The position numbers and the translations under genes were made by a program. Under the pieces are notes generated by a model. That model was given only the letters and a program-made list of their open reading frames with translations, searched no databases and was not told the origin of the DNA. Below, in pieces: positions 27,926-36,387 of a DNA stretch of 64,000 bases (positions are counted from its first letter, which is position 1; every line of letters starts with the position of its first letter). The DNA is taken from positions 1,282,695 to 1,346,694 of the forward strand of contig NZ_CP022355.1 of NCBI RefSeq assembly GCF_002216855.1, read 5' to 3'. The stretch is from Paraphotobacterium marinum. Lineage in GTDB: Bacteria > Pseudomonadota > Gammaproteobacteria > Enterobacterales > Vibrionaceae.

Positions 27926-28372
27926 ATGGATAATAATAAAGATAGAAAAGAGTGGATTTCTGCATTGTCGCATGCAGACTTTGATTCATTAGAAAAAATG
28001 TGGGAAGACCTATCAATAGATATCTCATATACATTTATTAAAAAGCCTGAAATAGGATTAACACAAATTCAAGGAAGAATGGGTTCAACAGGTGACCCTT
28101 TTAATATTGGTGATACAACAACAACAAAATGCATTGTTGAATTAAACTCTGGTGATATAGGTTATTCTTTTTTGATTGGTAGAAATAAAAAGCACGCCAT
28201 TATTGCAGCTGTATTAGATGGACTCCTCCAAAATAATGATTATCACGTTTTTATCAATTCACAAATAATCCAACCTCTTAAACAAAAAAGAATAGAAAAA
28301 ATTTCGAAAATAAAAAATGAAACAGCAGCTAGTAAAGTTGATTTTTTTACAATGGTGCGTGGTGACAGCTAA
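27926..28372 (+). CDS. phnG: C-P lyase core subunit PhnG
   Basis: 148 residues, normal size. Matches PhnG: IQGRMGSTGDPFNIGDTTTTKCIVEL near residues 50-75 and GYSFLIGRNKKHAIIAAVLDGLLQ near 80-103. Part of the cytoplasmic PhnGHIJ core complex; with PhnI, H and L it attaches phosphonate to ribose of ATP, releasing adenine. Directly adjoins phnF; phnH follows after 11 bases. Confidence 0.95.
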   Translation: MDNNKDRKEWISALSHADFDSLEKMWEDLSIDISYTFIKKPEIGLTQIQGRMGSTGDPFNIGDTTTTKCIVELNSGDIGYSFLIGRNKKHAIIAAVLDGLLQNNDYHVFINSQIIQPLKQKRIEKISKIKNETAASKVDFFTMVRGDS

Positions 28373-28383
28373 ATAAAGGTTAT

Positions 28384-28998
28384 ATGATGAAAAAAATTTT
28401 AAAATCATTTGATGATGAAATACATAATAGTCAGGATTGTTTTAGAAAAATTCTTAAAGCAATGTCTGAACCTGGCACTAAAGTAAAGCTTAATTATATT
28501 AAAGGATTTGGGAAATCAGCAGCAGCTTCCACACAAATATTACTGACTTTATCAGATCATATGACAAGTATATGGTTTTCAGAATATTTTAAAAAAGACA
28601 CTGATTTAACGAATAATATTTCATTTTACACAAATTCAAAGATTGTAAATAATTCAAAATATTCAACTTTTGCTCTTATTGATGGTTCAGAGGAGCAATA
28701 CTTTGAAGGAACATTACCATTTAGCGTAGGTTCTTTAGAATATCCAGACCAAAATACTACAGTTATTGTTGAGGTATCATCCTTTTCCCATGGGGACAGT
28801 TATTTTCTAAAGGGACCTGGTATCCAATCAACAAAACCGTTAACTATATCTGGACTTCCTAAGTCATTGAGCTCTTATTTAATCAATAGAAAAAATGAGG
28901 ATATATTTCCGATGGGTATAGATTTTGTTTTTGTATGTGATGAAGAAGTTATTGCTATTCCAAGAACAACTTTAATGGAGAGAAACACATGTATGTAG
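28384..28998 (+). CDS. phnH: C-P lyase core subunit PhnH
   Basis: 204 residues. Family features: HNSQDCFRKILKAMSEPGT near the N-terminus, then LLTLSDHMTSIWF and LPFSVGSLEYPDQNTTVIVEV, with GPGIQSTKPLTISGLP at about 140-158. Forms the PhnGHI(J) complex. Its last codons overlap the phnI start by 10 bases, suggesting coupled translation. Confidence 0.94.
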   Translation: MMKKILKSFDDEIHNSQDCFRKILKAMSEPGTKVKLNYIKGFGKSAAASTQILLTLSDHMTSIWFSEYFKKDTDLTNNISFYTNSKIVNNSKYSTFALIDGSEEQYFEGTLPFSVGSLEYPDQNTTVIVEVSSFSHGDSYFLKGPGIQSTKPLTISGLPKSLSSYLINRKNEDIFPMGIDFVFVCDEEVIAIPRTTLMERNTCM

Positions 28999-30103
28999 CA
29001 GTGAAGGGAGGAGAAAAAGCAATTGAATCCGCTCATGAATTACAAAATAAAAAAGAAGAGGTCCGTTAGCTACTCCTGAATTATCAGTAAAACAGATACA
29101 ATACCAATTAAGTGGATCGGTTGATCGAGTTATGACAGAAGGTGGTATATATGACCCTGAATTGGCTGCATTATCGATCAAACAAGCATCAGGAGATTTA
29201 GTCGAAGCAATATTTTTATTGAGAGCATACAGAACAACCCTTCCTAGATTCGTTACTTCAAAACCACTAGAAACAAATAAAATGGTTATTCAAAGAAGAA
29301 TTTCTGCAATATATAAGGATATTCCTGGTGGTCAAGTTTTGGGTCCAACTTATGATTATACTCATAGATTGCTTGATTTTTCCTTGTTGGCTGAAGGTTC
29401 AGATAATGAGGAAAAAACTAATAAAAAAGAAGAAAATCCATCTTTTTCAGAGGAAGACAATTATTCTCAAGTAACTTCAATGCTAGAAGAGGAAAATTTG
29501 TTAGTAATGGAAAAAAATACTGACTGTATTGCTTCAGATTTAACTATGAATCCAATTAGCTTTCCATGCGACAGATCAGCTAAATTACAGCAATTAGTCA
29601 GAGGCGATGAAGGTTTTCTTCTTGGTATGGGGTATTCCACTCAAAGAGGTTATGGAGATAATCATCCTTTTGTTGGGGAAATACGAATTGGAAATGTTTC
29701 TGTATCTGTTTTTTCAGAAGAATTAGGGTTTGAAATAGAGGTTGGGGAAATTGAAATATCAGAGTGTCAATTAATTAATGGCTTTACTGGAGATAAGAAT
29801 CAAAGAGCCAAATTAACTCGTGGTTATGGCCTGGCTTATGGTCATAATGAAAGAAAAACAATTTCAATTGCATTAGTTGATCGAGCTTTACAATCAAAAG
29901 AGTACAACGAAGCCGTTGAAAGCCCTGCGCAAGATGAAGAGTTTGTTTTATCTCATGCAGATAATGTTGAAGCCTCAGGCTTCCTTTCTCACCTTAAACT
30001 TCCGCATTATGTTGACTTCCAAGCAGACATAAATCTGCTCAGACAAATGCAAAAGGATTTTGATAATAATCAACAAAGTATTGAGAGAAAATCTAATGAC
30101 TAA
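28989..30103 (+). pseudogene. phnI: C-P lyase core subunit PhnI, one -1 frameshift
   Basis: PhnI releases adenine from ATP and transfers phosphonate to ribose-5-triphosphate. ATG 28989 opens MYVAVKGGEKAIESAHELQ, the family N-terminus, but the frame stops at 29067-29069. The -1 frame continues without a break: PLATPELSVKQIQYQL, DRVMTEGGIYDPELAAL and so on to 30103. The switch fits the A6 run 29049-29054; one more A gives KKRRGPLATPEL, the expected Arg-Arg-Gly turn, and a normal protein of about 371 residues. All other phn genes are intact, which argues for a sequencing artefact, a recent lesion or slippage rather than old decay. Its 3' end overlaps phnJ by 8 bases. Confidence 0.9.
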
Positions 30104-30998
30104 TTACAGCCTTACAGATAATAATCTTGAGCACATAGACAATGCTATGTCATATAATTTTGGGTATTTGGATGAACAAACTAAACGTATGATAAGACGT
30201 TCCATTTTAAAAGCAGTTTCAATTCCAGGATATCAAGTACCTTTTGCTGGTAGAGAAATGCCAATGCCATATGGCTGGGGAACAGGTGGTGTTCAATTAT
30301 CAGCTGCTATTTTAGGTACTAAAGATGTTTTAAAAGTCATCGATCAAGGTTCAGATGATACAACTAATGCTGTATCAATCAGAAATTTTTTTAAAAAAGT
30401 TTCTGGTATTGAAACTACAGAAGATACGGGTAAAGCAACAATCATTCAAACCAGGCATCGAATTCCAGAAGAACAATTAAATGAAAATCAGATTATTGTG
30501 TATCAAGTTCCAATTCCTGAGCCGATGCGCTTTATGGAAGCAAGGGAAACTGAAACTAGAAAAATGCATGCTCTGGAAGAATATGGCGTAATGCACGTCA
30601 AACTGTATGAGGATATTTCTAAATTTGGCACTATTTCAACAGCTTATAGATATCCTGTTTTAGTGAATAATAGGTATTTAATGGATCCATCACCAATTCC
30701 AAAGTTTGATAATCCAAAGATGGACAACATGAGTGCTTTACAATTATTTGGAGCAGGAAGAGAGAAACGGATTTATGCTATACCGCCCTTTACGAAGGTT
30801 AAAAGTTTAGATTTTGAAGATTATCCTTTTGAAATTCAAAAGTGGGATGAGAAGTGCAGTATATGTGGTTCTATTCATTCTTACCTTGATGAAGTTGTTA
30901 TGGATGACGAAGGAACAAGAATGTTCGTATGCTCAGATACAAATTATTGTAAAAAGCAATTGGAATTAAATCAAAATACAACGTTGGATAAAGCATGA
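30096..30998 (+). CDS. phnJ: C-P lyase radical-SAM subunit
   Basis: Cleaves the carbon-phosphorus bond of ribose-1-phosphonate-5-phosphate, giving alkane and the cyclic 1,2-phosphate. 300 residues from ATG 30096, inside the phnI 3' end; an upstream in-frame start at 30060 is unlikely. Four cysteines at 254, 257, 279 and 285 (EKCSICGS ... FVCSDTNYCKK) have exactly the E. coli PhnJ spacing (3, 22, 6) that holds the 4Fe-4S cluster. The phnK ATG overlaps its stop by 4 bases. Confidence 0.97.
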   Translation: MTNYSLTDNNLEHIDNAMSYNFGYLDEQTKRMIRRSILKAVSIPGYQVPFAGREMPMPYGWGTGGVQLSAAILGTKDVLKVIDQGSDDTTNAVSIRNFFKKVSGIETTEDTGKATIIQTRHRIPEEQLNENQIIVYQVPIPEPMRFMEARETETRKMHALEEYGVMHVKLYEDISKFGTISTAYRYPVLVNNRYLMDPSPIPKFDNPKMDNMSALQLFGAGREKRIYAIPPFTKVKSLDFEDYPFEIQKWDEKCSICGSIHSYLDEVVMDDEGTRMFVCSDTNYCKKQLELNQNTTLDKA

Positions 30999-31783
30999 GT
31001 AAAGAAGAACAACCATTACTAAAGGTCAGAAATTTAACTAAACTATTTGCAATAAATAAAGGCTTTCAAAATATTAATTTAGAAATTTATCCAGGAGAAG
31101 TTTTAGGAATAGTTGGCGAATCTGGTTCAGGAAAAAGTACTCTTTTAAAATCATTATCAGGAAGACAAGAGCCTGACAGTGGAAAAATTCATTACAATAT
31201 GTCATCAAATAATCAAGAAATGCTTGATTTATATAATGCAGATGAAAGTTTACGAAGAAAATTAATAAGAACAGAATGGGGTATTGTGCATCAACACCCA
31301 TTAGACGGGTTAAGACCTAGGGTATCGGCTGGAGGTAATATAGGCGAAAGACTCATGGCTTTAAATGAAAATAATTATAGTAAAATTAGATCTGAAGCAA
31401 TTAATTGGTTAGAAAGTGTTGAAATACCACAAGACAGAATAGATGATTTACCCATTATTTTTTCTGGCGGAATGCAACAACGTCTTCAAATAGCAAGAAA
31501 TTTAGTCACAAAGCCTAAATTGATTTTTATGGATGAGCCAACTGGTGGGTTAGATGTTTCAGTTCAAGCTAAGTTATTAGACTTATTGAGAAATCTTGTT
31601 ATTGAACTAGGCCTTTCTGTTGTCATTGTAACACATGATTTAGCCGTAGCGAGATTGTTAGCTCACAGACTTATTGTGATGAAACAAAGCAAAATTGTGG
31701 AAACTGGGTTAACCGATCAAGTTTTGGATGATCCACAACATCCTTACACACAACTTTTAGTATCTTCTGTTCTGCAAAATTAA
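30995..31783 (+). CDS. phnK: C-P lyase ABC-type ATPase PhnK
   Basis: 262 residues, ABC ATPase resembling the oligopeptide-transport group: Walker [14 protein letters not shown], signature [15 protein letters not shown], Walker [14 protein letters not shown]-loop VTHD, and a C-terminal [14 protein letters not shown] tail. Despite its fold it docks on the PhnGHIJ core in E. coli and is not a transporter part. It overlaps phnJ by 4 bases; phnL follows after 10. Confidence 0.95.
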   Translation: MSKEEQPLLKVRNLTKLFAINKGFQNINLEIYPGEVLGIVGESGSGKSTLLKSLSGRQEPDSGKIHYNMSSNNQEMLDLYNADESLRRKLIRTEWGIVHQHPLDGLRPRVSAGGNIGERLMALNENNYSKIRSEAINWLESVEIPQDRIDDLPIIFSGGMQQRLQIARNLVTKPKLIFMDEPTGGLDVSVQAKLLDLLRNLVIELGLSVVIVTHDLAVARLLAHRLIVMKQSKIVETGLTDQVLDDPQHPYTQLLVSSVLQN

Positions 31784-31793
31784 GGCCGTTAAA

Positions 31794-32489
31794 ATGAATT
31801 CAATGATTAAAGTACATAATGTATGTAAAAAATTTATTCTGCATAATCAAAGTGGTATTGAAATTGACGTTTTAAACCAAGCAAGTTTTGCAGCAAACAA
31901 AGGAGAATGTATTGTTCTTAATGGTCAGTCAGGTTCAGGAAAATCAACACTTTTAAGAGCACTATACGGCAACTACTTAGTTGATAAGGGAAGTATAGAA
32001 GTTTGTCATGATAAAGAATGGTTTGATATTACAAAACTATCAAACAGAGAAATGTTAATGGTAAGAAAAAATATTATTGGTTGGGTTAGCCAATTTCTAA
32101 GAGTTATCCCGAGAATAAGTACATTAGATGTCGTTATGTTACCAATGTTAGAATTAGGTGGCTCCAAAGAAGTAGCTTTGAAGAAAGCTAAAAATTTACT
32201 TACTCGTTTAAATGTACCATCCCACCTTTGGAATTTAGCTCCTTCAACTTTTTCTGGTGGAGAACAACAAAGAGTCAATATAGCCAGAGGTTTTATCATT
32301 GATTATCCAATCCTTTTATTAGATGAGCCTACTGCATCACTTGATTCAAAGAATAGCGAGGTCGTAGTTGATTTAATTAATGAAGCGAAACAAAGAGGCT
32401 CATGTGTTATTGGAATTTTCCATGATGAAGAAATAAGAAAAAAAGTAGCTGATTGTTATTATGATATGAAACCAATCAATAATTTATAA
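31794..32489 (+). CDS. phnL: C-P lyase ABC-type ATPase PhnL
   Basis: 231 residues. Walker [16 protein letters not shown]-loop region [15 protein letters not shown] typical of PhnL, signature [14 protein letters not shown], Walker [14 protein letters not shown]-loop FHDEE. Works with PhnGHI in forming the ribose-phosphonate intermediate. Spaced 16 bases before phnM. Confidence 0.95.
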   Translation: MNSMIKVHNVCKKFILHNQSGIEIDVLNQASFAANKGECIVLNGQSGSGKSTLLRALYGNYLVDKGSIEVCHDKEWFDITKLSNREMLMVRKNIIGWVSQFLRVIPRISTLDVVMLPMLELGGSKEVALKKAKNLLTRLNVPSHLWNLAPSTFSGGEQQRVNIARGFIIDYPILLLDEPTASLDSKNSEVVVDLINEAKQRGSCVIGIFHDEEIRKKVADCYYDMKPINNL

Positions 32490-32505
32490 TAAAAGGACTT
32501 AAGAT

Positions 32506-33642
32506 ATGATTATTACTAATATTAAATTAATATTAAAAGATGAAATTATAAATGGTTCTATTGAGATAGAAGATGGGAAAATTAAAAATTTTTCTAATAC
32601 AACTTGCCATTTACCTTCAGCAATTGATGGAGGTGGGGCTTGGTTGATGCCTGGTTTAGTAGAGTTACATACAGATAATCTAGACAAATATTTTACACCA
32701 AGACCAAAGGTTAATTGGCCTCCTTTTTCAGCTATGAAAACCCATGATTATCAGTTGGCTTCAGCTGGCATCACAACTGTTTTAGATGCGGTAGCACTTG
32801 GAGATTGGCGAGATGGCGGGACAAGACAACAAAATATGTCTCAAATGATAAACACTATTACAGATAGTCAAAAAAATGGTATGAACAGAGTCGATCATTA
32901 TCTTCATTTAAGATGCGAATTACCTCATGAGAGTACAGTTCCTGATTTAGTAAAATATATTGATAATGATAACCTAAAATTGGTTTCTTTTATGGATCAT
33001 TCTCCTGGACAAAGACAATTTCAAGATATTAATAAATATAGAACTTATTATATGGGAAAATATAATTTTAATAGAGAAGAAATGGTGGACTATGAGCAAG
33101 ATCAAGTAAAACTTTCAAAGAAATGGTCAAGAAAAAATAGATTACATATCGCTCAACTGTGTCTTGAACGAATGATTTCTATGGCTAGTCATGATGATGC
33201 AACTCAAGAACATGTTCAAGAGTCACATCAATTATCTATGAATATAGCAGAATTTCCTACAACAATAGAGGCAGCAAAGCTTTCTCATGAATTAGGATTA
33301 AAGGTGCTCATGGGATCTCCTAATGTTGTTAGGGGTGGGTCTCATTCAGGTAATGTCGCAGCGCATGAATTAGCTCGTTTAGGCTATTTAGATATTTTAT
33401 CTTCTGATTATTATCCAATGAGTTTATTGGAATCAATTTTTTGTTTAACAAATGATAATAGAAATACTTTAAAATTACATGAAGCCGTTCGATTAGCTAC
33501 ATATAACCCTGCTAGGGCTTTAAATTTATTTGATAGAGGAGAAATCCAAGAAGGGAAACTTGCTGATTTGATTTTAGTTAAAGAAATTAATGGGCAAATT
33601 CTTATTGATAGAGTCTTTAAATCTGGCAAGGTTATATTTTAA
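32506..33642 (+). CDS. phnM: Ribose-1-phosphonate 5-triphosphate diphosphatase
   Basis: Amidohydrolase-fold enzyme that removes pyrophosphate from the ribose-phosphonate triphosphate before PhnJ acts. 378 residues. Metal-binding start MPGLVELHTDNLDKYFTPRP near residues 45-65; further conserved stretches are MDHSPGQRQFQD, SHDDATQEHV and GSPNVVRGGSHSGN. The phnN ATG follows its stop immediately. Confidence 0.96.
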   Translation: MIITNIKLILKDEIINGSIEIEDGKIKNFSNTTCHLPSAIDGGGAWLMPGLVELHTDNLDKYFTPRPKVNWPPFSAMKTHDYQLASAGITTVLDAVALGDWRDGGTRQQNMSQMINTITDSQKNGMNRVDHYLHLRCELPHESTVPDLVKYIDNDNLKLVSFMDHSPGQRQFQDINKYRTYYMGKYNFNREEMVDYEQDQVKLSKKWSRKNRLHIAQLCLERMISMASHDDATQEHVQESHQLSMNIAEFPTTIEAAKLSHELGLKVLMGSPNVVRGGSHSGNVAAHELARLGYLDILSSDYYPMSLLESIFCLTNDNRNTLKLHEAVRLATYNPARALNLFDRGEIQEGKLADLILVKEINGQILIDRVFKSGKVIF

Positions 33643-34191
33643 ATGAAAAAAATATTTTATTTTATGGGTGCATCAGGCTCTGGTAAAGATAGTATTATAA
33701 ATGCTATCAAGCGTCAAAACATAGAAAATCTGATGGTAGCCCATCGATATATTACAAGAAAGCCTGATTTAAGTGGAGAAAATCATGTTTACTTAACCAA
33801 TCATGAATTTAATACAAGATTGAAAAATAATTTATTTTCGATGTATTGGTCTGCTAACAACTATAAGTATGCTCTTGGTAAGGAAATAGAACATTGGCTC
33901 GATTCATCTTTTCACGTCTTAATCAATGGTTCTCGAGCATATTTGGGCAATGCTCAAAATCAATTTGGAGCTTCTTTGATTCCAATATCTATAAATGTCG
34001 ATCCTAACGTTTTAAAAGAAAGACTTTATTTGAGGGGAAGAGAATCACCTGAGGAAATAAATATGAGAATTAAACGATCGGAAGAGTTTAATCTAAATAA
34101 TAATGCTGATTATATTATTTCAAATAATGGAAGTATCGAAAGCAGCGTAGCTCAATTTAATGAGATATATAACATTTTTAATAATCAATAA
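33643..34191 (+). CDS. phnN: Ribose 1,5-bisphosphate phosphokinase
   Basis: Phosphorylates ribose 1,5-bisphosphate to PRPP, returning the C-P lyase sugar to nucleotide synthesis. 182 residues with guanylate-kinase-like fold: P-loop MGASGSGKDSII at residues 8-19, then RYITRKP, SMYWSANNYKYALG and a lid-like RLYLRGRESPEEI. Directly adjoins phnM; phnP starts 9 bases later. Confidence 0.94.
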   Translation: MKKIFYFMGASGSGKDSIINAIKRQNIENLMVAHRYITRKPDLSGENHVYLTNHEFNTRLKNNLFSMYWSANNYKYALGKEIEHWLDSSFHVLINGSRAYLGNAQNQFGASLIPISINVDPNVLKERLYLRGRESPEEINMRIKRSEEFNLNNNADYIISNNGSIESSVAQFNEIYNIFNNQ

Positions 34192-34200
34192 GGGGCTTTT

Positions 34201-34968
34201 ATGGCAACTTTTAAACTTCTAGGAACTGGAAATGCTGCGATGTGTCCTGTTTATGGTTGTGAATGCAAAGCTTGCAGTCGTGCATTAGAGGATCGTCATT
34301 ATAGAAGAAATAAAACATCTGCATGCCTAACTAGTAATGGTAAAAACTTGTTAATTGATGCAAATCATCATAATTTAATGGATATTTTTAGTAAAGGCGA
34401 TATTGATAGTATATTATTGACTCATTACCATATGGATCATGTCCAATCTTTATTTGATTTGAGATGGAGTGTCCACAATACAATTAATGTCTATGGACCT
34501 CCGGATATCAAAGGTTGTGATGATTTATTTAAACATCCAGGAATATTAAATTTTGATAATTTTTTAGAAGAATATAAGCCATTTTATTGGGAAGGTATTA
34601 AGATAACGCCATTGCCAATGATACACTCTAAAATTACTTATGGATATTTGTTTGATTCTGGTAAAAAAAAATTAGCCTATCTAACAGACACTCTTAACTT
34701 ACCGACAAAAGTTATATCTTTTATTAAACAAAATAAAATTGATTTTATGATATTAGATTGTAACTTTCCTCCTGCAGTTAACCAGCCTAGAAATCATAAT
34801 AATATAGATATTGCTATAGATTTGGATAATAAATGTAATCCTAAATTATTTGGTATTACACATATCAGTCATCAGTTAGATTGTTGGTTAATGGATGAAC
34901 AAAATTACTATACAAACAAAAGAAGATTCGTAGCATACGATGAGCAGGAGTTCTTTTTAAATGATTAA
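34201..34968 (+). CDS. phnP: 5-phosphoribosyl 1,2-cyclic phosphate phosphodiesterase
   Basis: Opens the cyclic phosphate left by PhnJ to ribose 1,5-bisphosphate, the PhnN substrate. 255 residues of metallo-beta-lactamase fold. The extra zinc site is visible as CPVYGCECKACSRA (about 15-28); the catalytic motif THYHMDHVQS lies near residue 75, with later ligands in YLTDTLN, LDCNF and THISHQLD. An AGGGG ribosome-binding site precedes it. The end overlaps the hexapeptide-transferase gene by 8 bases. Confidence 0.95.
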   Translation: MATFKLLGTGNAAMCPVYGCECKACSRALEDRHYRRNKTSACLTSNGKNLLIDANHHNLMDIFSKGDIDSILLTHYHMDHVQSLFDLRWSVHNTINVYGPPDIKGCDDLFKHPGILNFDNFLEEYKPFYWEGIKITPLPMIHSKITYGYLFDSGKKKLAYLTDTLNLPTKVISFIKQNKIDFMILDCNFPPAVNQPRNHNNIDIAIDLDNKCNPKLFGITHISHQLDCWLMDEQNYYTNKRRFVAYDEQEFFLND

Positions 34969-35590
34969 GAAAAAATTAATGAAAGACAAATTACATTTGG
35001 GAGTAAATACAAAATTATCTAACTTTAATCATGGTATATATAATAAAGTAGGTTCTAATTGTATATTGACAGATGTTCAGCTAGGTGATTACTCCTACAT
35101 AGAGCCAGGATGTGATATAATGTATACCAATATCGGTAAATTTACCTCAATAGCATCCAATGTAAGAATAAATCCTAGTAATCACCCTTGGTGGAGACCA
35201 ACGCTACACCACTTTTCATATAGACCTGGGGAATATGGTTTTGATAATGATGTTAATGCTTTAGACGATGAGATTTTTGAATGGCGTAAACAAGAATCTG
35301 TTACTATAGGTCATGACGTATGGATAGGTCATGGAGCAATTATAATGCCTGGAGTTACAGTTGGTAACGGTGCAATTATAGGATCTGGCAGCATAGTGAC
35401 TAAAGATATCAAAGCTTGGTCAATATATGTAGGTAATCCAGCAAAATTTTTAAGAAGTAGATTTGATGATAAGCTTTCAGAACAATTTGAAAAATTAAAA
35501 TGGTGGGATTGGCCAGAAAAAAAATTACGAGAAAATCATGAAATGTTTAGAAAAGATGCCAAATCATTTTTAGATGATTTTATTGAATAA
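34961..35590 (+). CDS. Hexapeptide-repeat acetyltransferase of phosphonate operons
   Basis: 209 residues of left-handed beta-helix. Hexapeptide-type turns appear from residue 30 to 75 (LTDVQLGDYSYIEPGCDIM, IGKFTSIASNVRI) and 110-150 (TIGHDVWIGHGAIIMPG, VTVGNGAIIGSGSIV), with the HPWWRPTLHHFSYR loop between them. This matches the transferase family repeatedly found in phn operons (TIGR03308-type). It may acylate a phosphonate such as aminomethylphosphonate, the role of PhnO elsewhere; no phnO is present here. It probably starts at an ATG within the first ten codons and ends the operon. Confidence 0.85.
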   Translation: MIKKKLMKDKLHLGVNTKLSNFNHGIYNKVGSNCILTDVQLGDYSYIEPGCDIMYTNIGKFTSIASNVRINPSNHPWWRPTLHHFSYRPGEYGFDNDVNALDDEIFEWRKQESVTIGHDVWIGHGAIIMPGVTVGNGAIIGSGSIVTKDIKAWSIYVGNPAKFLRSRFDDKLSEQFEKLKWWDWPEKKLRENHEMFRKDAKSFLDDFIE

Positions 35591-35619
35591 CATTTAATAT
35601 TTTTTATGTAAACTATATC

Positions 35620-35660
35620 TTAAGTTAGTAATCATTTTATTTAATTAATTACTAACTTAA
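35620..35660. terminator. Bidirectional hairpin after phn operon
   Basis: Perfect 13-bp arms TTAAGTTAGTAAT / ATTACTAACTTAA (35620-35632, 35648-35660) with a 15-base loop. It lies between the convergent phn operon and the Gly-His-Asn repeat gene. No long T tract follows, but position and symmetry suggest a terminator for both. Confidence 0.65.
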
Positions 35661-35678
35661 TAAATTTGGTTTCTACAT

Positions 35679-36089
35679 TTATTGTCCATTGTGTCCATTG
35701 TGTCCATTGTGTCCATTGTGTCCATTGTGTCCATTGTGTCCATTGTGTCCGTTGTGTTTAATATATTTTTGCCAGTCATTTTTATGGCGCTGTTCTCTTC
35801 TATATTGTTTATAGTGTTCGTTATTATGCTTCCAATCATTTTGATGTCTTTGCCAGTTATCCTTATGATCTCTATGCTTTATAGTAATATTTGAGTTTGC
35901 TAAACCTTCTGCAATGTCTTGAGCAACAAGATCACTATCATCATTATTTAGATCCTCAGAGATATTTGCTACCATACCAACTAACGCCCCAGCGTTTTCA
36001 ATTTTGATGGTATCGGCATTTGTTACAAAAGGAAAACTTAAAATTAACAACGATAAAGTTATAGTTGAAAAAATAATATTTAATCTCAT
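35679..36089 (-). CDS. Secreted His/Asn-rich protein with Gly-His-Asn tandem repeat
   Basis: 136 residues from ATG 36089 (AAGAGG 9 bases upstream). A signal peptide (residues 1-25, ending Thr-Asn-Ala-Asp) is followed by a short conserved-looking domain (about 26-65, acidic, with GALVGMVANISEDL), a His/Asp/Lys/Arg-rich segment (KHRDHKDNWQRHQNDWKH), and a C-terminal run of Gly-His-Asn triplets ending Gly-Gln. The composition suggests periplasmic metal binding, but no family is recognised. The repeat is made of identical 9-base units, so copy-number changes keep the frame. Confidence 0.75.
   Translation of the reverse strand: MRLNIIFSTITLSLLILSFPFVTNADTIKIENAGALVGMVANISEDLNNDDSDLVAQDIAEGLANSNITIKHRDHKDNWQRHQNDWKHNNEHYKQYRREQRHKNDWQKYIKHNGHNGHNGHNGHNGHNGHNGHNGQ
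35681..35750. repeat. Tandem 9-bp repeat coding Gly-His-Asn
   Basis: One partial ATTGTCC followed by seven identical ATTGTGTCC units on the plus strand (GGACACAAT on the coding strand), with a degenerate unit next. Perfect identity suggests recent slippage expansion. It is in frame in the host gene. Confidence 0.95.
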
Positions 36090-36315
36090 ATTTATTAACC
36101 TCTTAATTTTTTGAGTCATGTTATTTTTGAATAAATCAAATTAAATTAATATTGAATTGTGATTAAAAGGTGCTTTTTGGGATTACTGGTATATTTATTA
36201 ATTAATATTATGAGATTAATTAAATGTTTTGGAAGTTTTATTATGTGAAATTATCCCAGTTTTCGTCCCAGATAGTGGCAGAATTTATAATTTGAATGGC
36301 TTTTAAATACTAGCC

Positions 36316-36346
36316 CACAATAATATCTTTTGGCTATATTATTGTG
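36316..36346. terminator. Hairpin downstream of ovoA
   Basis: Perfect 11-bp arms CACAATAATAT / ATATTATTGTG with a 9-base loop, about 40 bases after the ovoA stop. No clear T tract follows on the minus strand; it may be a weak terminator or mRNA-end structure. Confidence 0.45.
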
Positions 36347-36387
36347 AGTTATGGATTGAAATTTTTAATTGTATTTAATTAATTTTG

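Noticed and set aside
35681-35750. CRISPR-like array of short repeats
   Set aside because: Units are 9 bases, head to tail and without spacers, and they are in frame inside a secreted protein.
35682-35894. Plus-strand frame of Val-Ser-Ile repeats
   Set aside because: It is the antisense reading of the Gly-His-Asn repeat gene, has no ribosome-binding site and its repetitiveness comes only from the tandem repeat.
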